The notes under the pieces were generated by a model that saw only the letters and a list, made by a program, of their open reading frames with translations, ran no database searches and had not been told where the DNA came from. A stretch of 64,000 nucleotides of DNA from an uncultured Clostridiaceae bacterium (GTDB lineage Bacteria; Bacillota; Clostridia; TANB77; CAG-508). Numbering within the stretch: the stretch's first letter is position 1; each line of letters opens with the position of its first letter. Positions 23,378 to 32,923 of this stretch are shown here, piece after piece. The DNA lies in assembly GCA_948356915.1 (NCBI GenBank), contig CAOJCG010000001.1, positions 210,599 through 274,598 on the forward strand, written 5' to 3'. Position numbers and translations under genes: made by a program.

Positions 23378-23427
23378 CCCAAATAAAAAACTCTCATTAA
23401 AATTTATGAGAGTTTTTTGTTTTTATT

Positions 23428-24885
23428 CTATTTCTTTCTTCTTCTATGTTGCCATACTAATATTCCTACAAATATTATTATTACTGGCACTCCAAATATT
23501 ACCCCTTGTATTATATTGTCTTGCTCTACTGTTGCTGTGTAGTTTACTGTGTTTGTGTCTTTTCTTATTACTATATCTTCTTGTCTATCTACTAAATATG
23601 CTACCACATCTATTACTAAGTCTTTATTATATGCATATGATATCATAGGATATGATGATGTTTGTGATAGTGTGTAGTCTGATATGAATAGGTTTTCTCC
23701 ATATATTACTAGTTTTGAAATTTTTTCGCTTTCTCCTGTTTCACTATTTGCTTCTGATACTTTCTTTTGCATTTCTGCTCCTACTATAAATGGCCCTTCT
23801 TCTTCTCCTTGTTGTTTTCCACTACTTGTTATGTTAAAGTTTGTTCTAAAAAATGCTCCTTCACTTGCTTCTAGTAATGTATTTTTTGTTACTTTTAAGC
23901 TTTCTAGTTCTTCTTCTGTAACAAAGTTTATTTTGCTTGCATTTATTAGTAGTGCTGATGGTATATTTTTTGTAATTGTATTATAATTTACATTTGGAAT
24001 TATAATACTTGGTGCTCCTGACATCATTTTTGAATTATCTGTTTCGTTTATAACGCCTACTTCAAATGACTTAATTCCATATACACTAAGTATTTTATTT
24101 ACATTTGGTAGTTCTTTATTTTCAGTTACTGCTAAGTTGAACCACAATATGTTTCCACCTTTATTTATGTAATTAGTTATTGCATTTGTTGCCACATCGT
24201 CAAAGTCTTTTTCTGGTGATGTTATTATTAATGTATCACAGTCTTCTGGAATATTTCCGGTTGTTATTATATTTAGTGTTTTATATTCTGTTACTTCATT
24301 TGTTAAGTACATACTTAAGTAGTTCATATTTGCAGATACTGTAAATTCTGAATACCCTTCTAAGAAATATATTGTTGGTATTTTTTCTGCTACTACATAT
24401 AATATAGAATTTGTTAATTTTTCTTCTGTTATATCTATTTGTTCATATGTTTTTGGATCATATGTATAAAAGTCATTTGTTGATAATATTTTAGATTTTT
24501 CTTTTCCTTCTACTATTATTCCATTAGAGTTATTGTCTATTCCATATTTTTCTACTAAGTCTGGTCTTGAAGTCGCATTTGTTACTTCTATATTAATTTT
24601 ACTATTTTCATTATGATATTGTTTTGCTAAGTCTATTATTGCATCATTTTCTGAATATCCTATAAAATATATATTTACATCATTTTGTATATTTTTTACT
24701 TGTTCTTTACTAGTTTTGGTTAAGGTATATAATTTTTCAGATGTGAAATCTATTGGGTTTAAGTCTAAACTATTAATCCATAATGTAAGTGCAATAAATA
24801 ATATTACTATTGCTATCATAAATATAATAGTTGTAGTTCTTTTTATAAGAACACTCTTTTTTATTTTTTCTATTATTTTTCCCAT
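23428..24885 (-). CDS. GldG-family ABC-associated extracellular protein
   Basis: IDFTSEKLYTLTKTSKEQVKNIQNDVNIYFIG; C-terminal TM; operon with ABC permease and ATPase. Confidence 0.8.
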   Translation of the reverse strand: MGKIIEKIKKSVLIKRTTTIIFMIAIVILFIALTLWINSLDLNPIDFTSEKLYTLTKTSKEQVKNIQNDVNIYFIGYSENDAIIDLAKQYHNENSKINIEVTNATSRPDLVEKYGIDNNSNGIIVEGKEKSKILSTNDFYTYDPKTYEQIDITEEKLTNSILYVVAEKIPTIYFLEGYSEFTVSANMNYLSMYLTNEVTEYKTLNIITTGNIPEDCDTLIITSPEKDFDDVATNAITNYINKGGNILWFNLAVTENKELPNVNKILSVYGIKSFEVGVINETDNSKMMSGAPSIIIPNVNYNTITKNIPSALLINASKINFVTEEELESLKVTKNTLLEASEGAFFRTNFNITSSGKQQGEEEGPFIVGAEMQKKVSEANSETGESEKISKLVIYGENLFISDYTLSQTSSYPMISYAYNKDLVIDVVAYLVDRQEDIVIRKDTNTVNYTATVEQDNIIQGVIFGVPVIIIFVGILVWQHRRRKK

Positions 24886-24903
24886 TTAATATTTTTACGC
24901 CTC

Positions 24904-25605
24904 CTATCTTGCACTTTTTCTTCTTTGCATTACAGTTATTGTTAATATTAAGCAAAGTACTGTAAATGCTAAATATGTTAGTGTATATGCTATGTCTATT
25001 TGACCTGTTGTAAATTTGTAAAACATATTTATTAGTGAAAAATTTGACCCTGAAGCTATAAATTCAGGTAATACCCATGTTATTACAAAAGTTACTATTG
25101 AAATCATTGCTGCTATTATTTGATTTTCTGTTAGGCTTGATGCAAATATTCCAAATGCTACATATGCCATACATAATAAAGTAAAACCTAATAAAGTGAC
25201 TAATGCTGCTGGAATATCTGGTGTTCCAAAAAAGCATATTATACCTATAAATATTCCTGTAAATAATAATGCAATTAATACCATAACTAATGCAGATATA
25301 AATTTTGCTATAACTATTTTTGTTATGCTAACTGGTGATGTTAATAGCAGTTGCTCTGTTCCATTTTTTCTTTCTTCTGAAAAAGACCTCATTGTTATCA
25401 TTGGTATTAAAAATGCAAATACTAATATTGTTGGTAAATATGTAAAAATATACACAAATATATTCTGAAAATCTATAATTCCACTTGAATATCCTAGTTC
25501 TAAGTTGAACGATATACTAAATGCTAATAAAAATATTCCTATAAATACATATCCTATTGGAGATAAGAAATATGTTTTAACTTCTTTTTTTATAATTGCC
25601 CACAT
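24904..25605 (-). CDS. ABC-2 type transporter permease (GldF/NosY-like)
   Basis: MWAIIKKEVKTYFLSPIGYV; RSFSEERKNGTEQLLLTSPVS. Confidence 0.9.
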   Translation of the reverse strand: MWAIIKKEVKTYFLSPIGYVFIGIFLLAFSISFNLELGYSSGIIDFQNIFVYIFTYLPTILVFAFLIPMITMRSFSEERKNGTEQLLLTSPVSITKIVIAKFISALVMVLIALLFTGIFIGIICFFGTPDIPAALVTLLGFTLLCMAYVAFGIFASSLTENQIIAAMISIVTFVITWVLPEFIASGSNFSLINMFYKFTTGQIDIAYTLTYLAFTVLCLILTITVMQRRKSAR

Positions 25606-26801
25606 TATTCTTTTCCTCCTTTTTCTTTTTCTATTTCTTTTTGATTGTCTTTTAATTCTGTTTTTTCTGAATCTTCTTCGGGCGAAATTCGGTTTTGCTC
25701 TGTGGTATTTCTTACCGACTTAGCCTCTACATTCTTTTCTGCATTTTCATTTTCAAGATATTCTTCTTCATTTGTAGATGTAACTCCTTCTTCTACATCT
25801 TTGTTCTCTTTTTTTGTATTTTTTTGTTTCTCATTTATATTTTCTTGTTTTATATTTGTATTTTCTTGTCTATCATCTATTAATTTCATGAAGGCATCTT
25901 CTAGGCTTACTTCTGCTTTTTTTAGTTCGAATATTGTTATATCTTCTTTTGGTAAAATATCAAATAGTGTTTTTCTTAGGTCTATTTTTTCATCTGATAC
26001 TATTTTGTATTGTTTTGTTCCATCTTCATTGTCTTTTATATATTCTAGTTCTTGGATATCTTTTACTTTATCCTTTATTCTTAACATTTTTTCGTTTTTA
26101 TCTTCTACTGTAACATATATTACATTCTTATTTTGTGTTTTCGTTTCTAAGTTCTCTGGTGTATCTATTGCTACTATTTTACCTTTATTTATTATAACTA
26201 CTCTTTCACATATTTGGCTTACTTCTGATAAAATGTGTGAACTTAATATTACTGTATGTTTTTTTCCTAGTTCTTTTATAAGGTTTCTTATTTCTAATAT
26301 TTGTTTTGGGTCTAAACCTACTGTTGGTTCGTCTAATATTAATACATCTGGGTTTCCTACTAAAGCTCCTGCCATGCTTACTCTTTGCTTATATCCTCTT
26401 GACAAGTTTTTTATTAATTTATTTTGTACTTCTTCTAAACCTGTTTGCTTTATAACATTTTCAATTTCTTCTTTTCTAGTTTTTCTATCGACCATTTTTA
26501 ATTCTGCCATATATTTTACAAATTCTTTAGTTGTAAGTTCTTGATAAGAAGGTACTCCTTCTGGCATATATCCTATTTGTTTTTTTGCTTTTCCTGGCTT
26601 TTTAGAAATATCATAGCCATTTACTATAATATTACCTTCAGTAGCTTCTATAAAGCCTGTTATCATATTCATAGTAGTACTTTTACCTGCACCATTTGGT
26701 CCTAAAAGTCCTACAATTTCGCCATCTTTAACATCAAAGCTGATATTGTCTACGGCTATAAAACTTCCATACTTTTTAGTAACATTTTTAACTTCTATCA
26801 A
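25605..26801 (-). CDS. ABC transporter ATP-binding protein with a charged low-complexity C-terminal tail
   Basis: GPNGAGKST, LSRGYKQR, LILDEPTVGLDP. Confidence 0.95.
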   Translation of the reverse strand: MIEVKNVTKKYGSFIAVDNISFDVKDGEIVGLLGPNGAGKSTTMNMITGFIEATEGNIIVNGYDISKKPGKAKKQIGYMPEGVPSYQELTTKEFVKYMAELKMVDRKTRKEEIENVIKQTGLEEVQNKLIKNLSRGYKQRVSMAGALVGNPDVLILDEPTVGLDPKQILEIRNLIKELGKKHTVILSSHILSEVSQICERVVIINKGKIVAIDTPENLETKTQNKNVIYVTVEDKNEKMLRIKDKVKDIQELEYIKDNEDGTKQYKIVSDEKIDLRKTLFDILPKEDITIFELKKAEVSLEDAFMKLIDDRQENTNIKQENINEKQKNTKKENKDVEEGVTSTNEEEYLENENAEKNVEAKSVRNTTEQNRISPEEDSEKTELKDNQKEIEKEKGGKE

Positions 26802-26919
26802 AGTAATTCCTCCTCATTTATAATTTGAAATATGTATTTCCGTAAGGTTATACTTAATTTTCGTCCCTATCATATCATTTTGTTTTGTTTGTTGCAATAG
26901 TGTTCACATAGAATTTACA

Positions 26920-26989
26920 AACAGCACGCAAGGGACGGACCTTTTCGTTCCGAATTCGGAACGAAAAGGTCCGTCCCTTGCGTGCTGTT
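26920..26989. repeat. 70-bp perfect, loop-less palindrome AACAGCACGCAAGGGACGGACCTTTTCGTTCCGAATTCGGAACGAAAAGGTCCGTCCCTTGCGTGCTGTT
   Basis: Direct reading; centre between 26954 and 26955. Confidence 0.95.
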
Positions 26990-27032
26990 GTTCTAAAATA
27001 TTATTTTTTATAATATATTTAACCAAAGGAGA

Positions 27033-27647
27033 TTGTATATGAACTTTTTATACCCTATTTTAATTGCTTTTTTATTAGTATTTATATCTGAACTTGGTGA
27101 TAAAACTCAGCTTTTAGTTTTGTCTTTTTCTTCTAAGTTAAAGGCTTCTACAATTCTTATAGGCGTAGCTCTTGGTTCATTTTTTAGCCATGGTATTGCT
27201 ATTTTATTTGGTAGTTCTATTGGTCTTTTGGAAAACGAATTACTTCATAATATTTTGCAGTTTATAACATATTTCTCTTTTATAGTTTTTGGCATTTTAT
27301 CTTTTTTGCCACCAAAAGAAGAAAGTACTAATAGTAAGAAAGATAGCTTCCTATTAAAACTTTCTAAAATTGGTTTAGGATATATTTTAATTATTGCCAT
27401 ATCTATTGCTGTTGGTGAGTTAGGTGATAAAACATTTTTGGCTTCTATTGGTTTAGGTATAAGTTACCCTAATCAAAAATTATTCTTAATAATTGGTGCT
27501 ATTCTTGGTATGGTTATTTCAGATATGCTTGCTATTTTATTTGGAAGGTTTTTGTATTCTAAAATACCTGAAGGTGTAATTACAAAATTGTCTGGTGTAT
27601 TGTTTATTATTTTTGGAATTATTGGTTTTATTAATTTTATTATTTAA
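27033..27647 (+). CDS. TMEM165/GDT1 (UPF0016) family membrane protein
   Basis: Two SELGDKT/GELGDKT motifs. Confidence 0.9.
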   Translation: MYMNFLYPILIAFLLVFISELGDKTQLLVLSFSSKLKASTILIGVALGSFFSHGIAILFGSSIGLLENELLHNILQFITYFSFIVFGILSFLPPKEESTNSKKDSFLLKLSKIGLGYILIIAISIAVGELGDKTFLASIGLGISYPNQKLFLIIGAILGMVISDMLAILFGRFLYSKIPEGVITKLSGVLFIIFGIIGFINFII

Positions 27648-27681
27648 AATTTTATACGATAATTTCCAATAATTTATTTAT

Positions 27682-27702
27682 TCCGCTATAGCGGATTTTT
27701 TT
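27682..27702. terminator. Hairpin TCCGCTATAGCGGA + T-run
   Basis: Inverted repeat followed by TTTTTTT. Confidence 0.7.
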
Positions 27703-27853
27703 ATGTAATGCTATATTCTAAATTGAACTAGTAAGGTTTGCAACCTTTGTAGGCACTCATAACAATTTCGATTTTGTGTTTTAAAAATATTCCTGTTGGA
27801 TAACTTTCATTTATATATTTTCTTCATAATCTATATAATAAGGTGGTTTTTGT

Positions 27854-28036
27854 ATGAGTTGTTTACGTGAATTAAATGGATGTGAATTAGTTACTCTTGC
27901 TAACATTATTGCAATATGGTTATCTCAAAGTTTTACATCTGATGAATTAGTCTCTCTTTCTGGTTTTTTTACTATTATTGGAGATAGTTTGGCTACTCTT
28001 TCAATTGATAGTAATAATTCTTCTAATAAATGTTAA
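27854..28036 (+). CDS. Small conserved protein (DUF6774-like)
   Basis: 60 aa; LANIIAIWLSQSFTSDELVSLSGFFTIIGDSLATL; start preceded by AAGGTGG. Confidence 0.55.
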   Translation: MSCLRELNGCELVTLANIIAIWLSQSFTSDELVSLSGFFTIIGDSLATLSIDSNNSSNKC

Positions 28037-28193
28037 AGTTCTTATCTATATATAAATAACTAATTTTATTACTATATTTACTTTTCTATTTTTAGTTTTG
28101 GTTATATTTCACTACATATGTTATAACTTAGTCAAGTTTAATATTAGTTAATATATAACAGATTTTTGTTTAAAATAAAATAGAGGTGTTAAT

Positions 28194-28394
28194 ATGATTT
28201 ATCTTAATGTTAAAGACATATTAGCTAAGAAAAATAAATCTAAATATTGGTTAGTGCAACAAATGGAAAGCGATTTTCAGTCTGTTACAGATATGATGAA
28301 TAATAAAACTATTAGTATTCGATTTGAAACTATTGAAAAGCTTTGTAGAATTTTAGAATGTACTCCTAATGATATTTTTATTTTTAAAGATTGA
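28194..28394 (+). CDS. Cro/CI-type (XRE) HTH regulator
   Basis: KSKYWLVQQME..FETIEKLCRILECTPNDIFIFKD; ends in TGA. Confidence 0.8.
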   Translation: MIYLNVKDILAKKNKSKYWLVQQMESDFQSVTDMMNNKTISIRFETIEKLCRILECTPNDIFIFKD

Positions 28395-28425
28395 TATGTT
28401 TTTAAAATTTATTAAAAAAGTAGAA

Positions 28426-28458
28426 GAAGGAAGCCTTTTTATAGCTTCCTTCCCTTAT
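28426..28458. terminator. Hairpin GAAGGAAGC...GCTTCCTTC
   Basis: Inverted repeat. Confidence 0.6.
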
Positions 28459-28465
28459 TTTAATG

Positions 28466-28527
28466 GAATAAATGTGGCTTTGCCACACAGGAAATTGGTA
28501 ATAGCCCCTGCACTTTAAATAGTGCAA
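28466..28527. repeat. GTGGCTTTGCCACACAGG...AGCCCCTGCA interspersed repeat
   Basis: Similar to 1034 and 35430 copies. Confidence 0.6.
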
Positions 28528-28535
28528 AATACTAA

Positions 28536-29588
28536 TTAACCTGTTATTGCTAATTCAATTATCTTATCTAATAATTCATTATACTGTATGCCAACTGCTT
28601 CAAATAGCTTTGGGTACATACTTATATTAGTAAAGCCTGGTAATGTGTTTATTTCGTTTATTATAATTCTATTTGTTTCATTTTCTATAAAAAAGTCTAC
28701 TCTTGAAAGTCCACTTCCATTTACTGCTTTAAATGCTTTTATAGCACTTTTTCGTATTTTATCTGATATTTCTTTTGGTATATATGCTGGTATTTGTGTT
28801 CTTGATTCATTGTTTTTATATTTTGAATCAAAACTATAAAAGTCTTCTGCTGAAAGCACTTCTCCTATACATGAGGCTTCTACTTCTTCATTTCCTAGAA
28901 CTGCACATTCTACTTCTCTTCCATTTATCCCTTCTTCTATTAATATTTTTTTATCAAATTTAGTTGCATATATAACCGCTTCTTTTAATTCTTGGATATT
29001 TTTTGCTTTATTTATTCCTACTGAAGACCCAGAATTTGAAGGTTTTATAAACATTGGATATTTTAGATTTTCTTCTACTATTTTAGTTACTTGCTCTAAT
29101 GTACATATAGTTTCATTAAAGTTTTCATGTACATAAATGTATTTCCCATTATTTTCTCTTATATATATGTACTTTGCTTGGTCAAGTCCTGCTTTTTCAA
29201 ATATTATTTTTGTATATGCTTTATCCATTGAAATACTTGAAGATAAAACTTTGCAACCTACATATGGTACTTTTGTTAATTCAAATAGTCCTTGTATGGT
29301 TCCATCTTCTCCATATAGCCCATGTAATACTGGAAATATACAGTCCATTTGGCGTAAGTATTGTATTGGGCTTGCTAGAGATGATATATTATCAATACTA
29401 TCTCCTACTTTATATTCTCTTTTAGTTGGTGTATATGTGTACCAGTAACCTGTTTTTCCTATATATATGGGGTGTATATCATATTTTTCTTTATCTAAAT
29501 TTTTAATAACTGATGTTCCTGATAATATTGAAACATCATGTTCTGTGGACATACCACCAAAAACTACTGCTAATTTTATTTTATTCAT
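28536..29588 (-). CDS. ddl: D-alanine--D-alanine ligase
   Basis: VVFGGMSTEHDVSILSG; KPSNSGSSVGINKA; INEINTLPGFTNISMYPKL. Confidence 0.95.
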   Translation of the reverse strand: MNKIKLAVVFGGMSTEHDVSILSGTSVIKNLDKEKYDIHPIYIGKTGYWYTYTPTKREYKVGDSIDNISSLASPIQYLRQMDCIFPVLHGLYGEDGTIQGLFELTKVPYVGCKVLSSSISMDKAYTKIIFEKAGLDQAKYIYIRENNGKYIYVHENFNETICTLEQVTKIVEENLKYPMFIKPSNSGSSVGINKAKNIQELKEAVIYATKFDKKILIEEGINGREVECAVLGNEEVEASCIGEVLSAEDFYSFDSKYKNNESRTQIPAYIPKEISDKIRKSAIKAFKAVNGSGLSRVDFFIENETNRIIINEINTLPGFTNISMYPKLFEAVGIQYNELLDKIIELAITG

Positions 29589-29603
29589 AGTTTCTCCTCT
29601 CTC

Positions 29604-29650
29604 TTCCCATAGGGGACGTTTCCAAATGGGAAGTCTGACACTTTTGAGAA
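29604..29650. repeat. TTCCCATAGGGGACGTTTCCAAATGGGAAGTCTGACACTTTTGAGAA repeat
   Basis: Near-identical to 49858-49904. Confidence 0.85.
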
Positions 29651-29756
29651 CTTTATTTTTTAAGTGCCACTTTCTTACGCATATTTTTACCATAGTTTGC
29701 TTAACTTATAAGAATTGGAAAACTCTAGTAGAAATTAACTCTCCTTTTTCAAGTCC

Positions 29757-31166
29757 CTACTGTTCTTCTTTTATTTTTTCAACTATTTCAAAAAATTTCA
29801 TTCCATTTGAGGCTTTAAATAAAATCACATCATCTTTTTTCATCATTTGCTTTAATTTTCCTATTATATTTTCTTTTTCTTTAAAATAGTAAATATTTTC
29901 TTCTGGCATTCCTTCTTCTTTTGCCTTATTTGCTATATATTTTGCATTTTCTCCTGAACATATTAATATATTTATATTATTTTTATACACTTCTATTCCT
30001 ACTTTTTCATGTAATTCTTTAGAATATTCTCCTAATTCAAGCATATCCCCCAATACTGCTATTTTTCTATTTTTGTATTGAGCAAGATTTTTAAGTGAAC
30101 CTTTCATTGATTCTAAACTTGCATTATAACTATCATTTATTATTTTTACACCACTTTTTAATGTTTCTATATCCATTCTTTTTTTAGTTAATTCAAATGA
30201 TTCTATTCCTTTTTTTATTTCTTCATTTGTAAGTCCAAATTTTTTTCCTACTGCTGTAGCTGCTAAGCTATTTTCTACAAAGTGTAACCCTGCAACTGGA
30301 ACTTCTACTTCAAATTTTTCGTCTTCTATATGGCATATAAATTTACTGCTTTCTTCTTTTTGAATTATGTCGCAAGCATATATTTTATTTTGTTTTCCTA
30401 TTCCATATGTTATTATATTAATTTCATCGTTTTTTTCATTATAAAATTTATGTAGTAAATCATTATCATTATTTATTACTATTTCTTTTTCTTCATTTCC
30501 TTCTAGTATTTCTAATTTTGCTTTTAATATATTTTCTCTTGAACCTAAATTACCTATGTGTGAAGTTCCTATATTTGTAATTACACAAAGATTTGGCTTC
30601 GCTATATTTGTAAGAATGCTTATTTCTCCTAAATGATTCATTCCCATTTCTACAACTGCTACTTCATGTTCTTCTTTAAGCTTTAGTATTGTAAGTGGAA
30701 CACCTATATGATTATTATAGTTTCCTTCTGTTTTTAAAGTTTTGTATTTTTGTTTTAATACACTTGCTATCATATCTTTTGTGCTTGTTTTTCCTACGCT
30801 TCCAGTTATTGCAACTACTTTCAATTTATCATTATATAATTTTCTCTTTAATTTTGCTATTTCTTGAAGTGCTTTTAATGTATCTTGTACTATTATTATA
30901 TTTTTTCCTTTGTACTTTTCTTTTTGTGTTTGTGTAATTTGAATATTCTCAATAATTACTGTACTAGCACCATTTTTTAATGCATCTTCAAAATAAATTC
31001 CTCCATTTATTTTCTCTCCTACTAAACCAATATATGTTTCATTTCCTTTTATTTCTCTCGTATCTTTTGTGAATTCTTCACACACATCATTTTCATTTCC
31101 TATAATTAGTGTTCCTTTAGTTACTTCTAAAATATCTTTTATTCTTATTATATGATTTTTATTCAT
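29757..31166 (-). CDS. murF: UDP-N-acetylmuramoyl-tripeptide--D-alanyl-D-alanine ligase
   Basis: AITGSVGKTSTKD; TEGNYNNHIGVP; NDSYNAS; AVLGDMLELG. Confidence 0.95.
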   Translation of the reverse strand: MNKNHIIRIKDILEVTKGTLIIGNENDVCEEFTKDTREIKGNETYIGLVGEKINGGIYFEDALKNGASTVIIENIQITQTQKEKYKGKNIIIVQDTLKALQEIAKLKRKLYNDKLKVVAITGSVGKTSTKDMIASVLKQKYKTLKTEGNYNNHIGVPLTILKLKEEHEVAVVEMGMNHLGEISILTNIAKPNLCVITNIGTSHIGNLGSRENILKAKLEILEGNEEKEIVINNDNDLLHKFYNEKNDEINIITYGIGKQNKIYACDIIQKEESSKFICHIEDEKFEVEVPVAGLHFVENSLAATAVGKKFGLTNEEIKKGIESFELTKKRMDIETLKSGVKIINDSYNASLESMKGSLKNLAQYKNRKIAVLGDMLELGEYSKELHEKVGIEVYKNNINILICSGENAKYIANKAKEEGMPEENIYYFKEKENIIGKLKQMMKKDDVILFKASNGMKFFEIVEKIKEEQ

Positions 31167-31261
31167 ACTTTCTCCTCTTTTATATTGTATTTTAAAAAAC
31201 AAAACATATTCATGTTTTGTTTATGATAAATTATATGCTTTTTAATATATTTTTGCAAGTA

Positions 31262-31290
31262 AAATGAGCGATTGTTATAATCGCTCATTT
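31262..31290. terminator. Hairpin AAATGAGCGATTGTTATAATCGCTCATTT
   Basis: Inverted repeat. Confidence 0.7.
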
Positions 31291-31301
31291 ACTATAATTT
31301 A

Positions 31302-31475
31302 CTACTCAACACTTCTATTTGCTATTTCTATTGCTTTAGATATTATATTACCACAAGTTTTAGATGATACATTTCCCCATCCTCCATCTTGCTTTACTTG
31401 TTCATATACTCCTAGCTCTTTTGCAATTTCTTCTTTTAAATTTTCAGACATAACCGAGTTCCTATTTCTAGACAT
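31302..31475 (-). CDS. Alpha/beta-type small acid-soluble spore protein (57 aa; below ORF-track length cut)
   Basis: MSRNRNSVMSENLKEEIAKELGVYEQVKQDGGWGNVSSKTCGNIISKAIEIANRSVE; TTAGGAGG RBS. Confidence 0.85.
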   Translation of the reverse strand: MSRNRNSVMSENLKEEIAKELGVYEQVKQDGGWGNVSSKTCGNIISKAIEIANRSVE

Positions 31476-31725
31476 TTTAGTTACCTCCTAACTTTAGAAA
31501 AACATTATTTTTTATTATACTTGCTTTTGTAATTTTAATTTATTTATTAATTATTATAATTTTAGTCATTATATAATTTATATAAATTTTAAAATTACTT
31601 GTAAGCACTTTTTTTACTGTTTTTCTATTAATATTATTTGCTTAATTCTTTTTATTATACTTTTATAAATATTCTAAAAAAGCTAAATTTACGAGATGTT
31701 TTAAATTTCGTTATTCTACAATCAA

Positions 31726-32766
31726 CTATCTTATCGAAATTTTTGTTTCACTTATCATTGATTTATATTTAGCTTGTTGTTCCTTTATGGTTTCTTTTGT
31801 TTGTTCTATACAATGTTCCATATTTCTATGTATATTTCCTTTGCTATCTATCCCACCAATATATATCATATCATTTATATTTAGTCTTTCTTTTGGTAAA
31901 TCTGTAATTAATTGTAAAATTTTTGCTATTTCTTTTTCATTGCCGTTTTTTATATACTCTTCTAAAGTACTTGTTAATGTAAATAATATTGGGAAACCTT
32001 TTGGAATTTGCCCAATCGTTATAGGTTCTTCTTCTATTTCTTGGTCTTTCTTTTCTATAAAAGCTGAATATAATTTTTCCTCATTATTATTATCTATTTG
32101 CTTTAATCTATTTATTCTTAATATTTTTCCTTCTGTCACATCAGTTCCAATATAATCTGTATATACTTCGTTTCCTATTTTATATCTATATTGTTCTTCT
32201 ATAAATATACTTTTCTTTCTTTCATTTATTATTTGCTGTTTTTCCTTTGTGTATTCATTTACAGGTTTAGAAATTCTTGTTTTAAATTCTTGACCTTTTA
32301 TTCTTTGTGAAAGTAATTCTTGGCTTTGTGTTATTTGTATATTCAAATTTTCTTTTATATACTGTAAAACTTCATTAGTTGGGTTATATAGTTCATATTT
32401 TCCAGTTTGATTTATATATATAATTCCTAAATGGTTATATTCGCTATCTATTAAATCTTTAAGCATTCCAAATTTTTCTAACGTATCAAATATAGAACTA
32501 TTTATTAATTCTTCTAGGCACATAAACTCTGGAATTTCAAAACATATGTATTTTGCACTATCTGGTGAACTAGAACTTCCTTTTTGGTAATTATCTAAAA
32601 TTCTTGCTTTTATTAAGTTCGTTATTTTATCTCCATGCCTAAAAGTACAACTTTTTTCAAAGTCAAATAATAATTTGTTTCTTCCTTTTTTTCCTTTTAC
32701 TTCATAATTTAATGCTTCTTTTGTACTTTTGTGAGGTATGTTGTTTATATTATCTAATAAATCCAT
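31726..32766 (-). CDS. Hypothetical protein
   Basis: 346-aa ORF, RBS upstream; no family recognised. Confidence 0.6.
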   Translation of the reverse strand: MDLLDNINNIPHKSTKEALNYEVKGKKGRNKLLFDFEKSCTFRHGDKITNLIKARILDNYQKGSSSSPDSAKYICFEIPEFMCLEELINSSIFDTLEKFGMLKDLIDSEYNHLGIIYINQTGKYELYNPTNEVLQYIKENLNIQITQSQELLSQRIKGQEFKTRISKPVNEYTKEKQQIINERKKSIFIEEQYRYKIGNEVYTDYIGTDVTEGKILRINRLKQIDNNNEEKLYSAFIEKKDQEIEEEPITIGQIPKGFPILFTLTSTLEEYIKNGNEKEIAKILQLITDLPKERLNINDMIYIGGIDSKGNIHRNMEHCIEQTKETIKEQQAKYKSMISETKISIR

Positions 32767-32854
32767 TTTATCCTCCTAGTTATTATAATTTTATTATTAA
32801 TAACTATATATGTCAAGGTAAAAAATTCACTTTTTCGCCAAAATTTTACAAATC

Positions 32855-32918
32855 CGCACGCTAGGGACGGTCCTTTTCGTTCCGAAATCGGAACGAAAAG
32901 GACCGTCCCTAGCGTGCG
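32855..32918. repeat. 64-bp near-perfect palindrome (31-bp arms, 2-nt centre) CGCACGCTAGGGACGGTCCTTTTCGTTCCGA-AA-TCGGAACG...
   Basis: Same family as 26920-26989. Confidence 0.95.
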
Positions 32919-32923
32919 TTTTT

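Noticed and set aside
25645-26544. 299-aa plus-strand ORF opposite the ABC ATPase
   Set aside because: Antisense of a clearly conserved gene; Ser/Phe-rich low-complexity translation.
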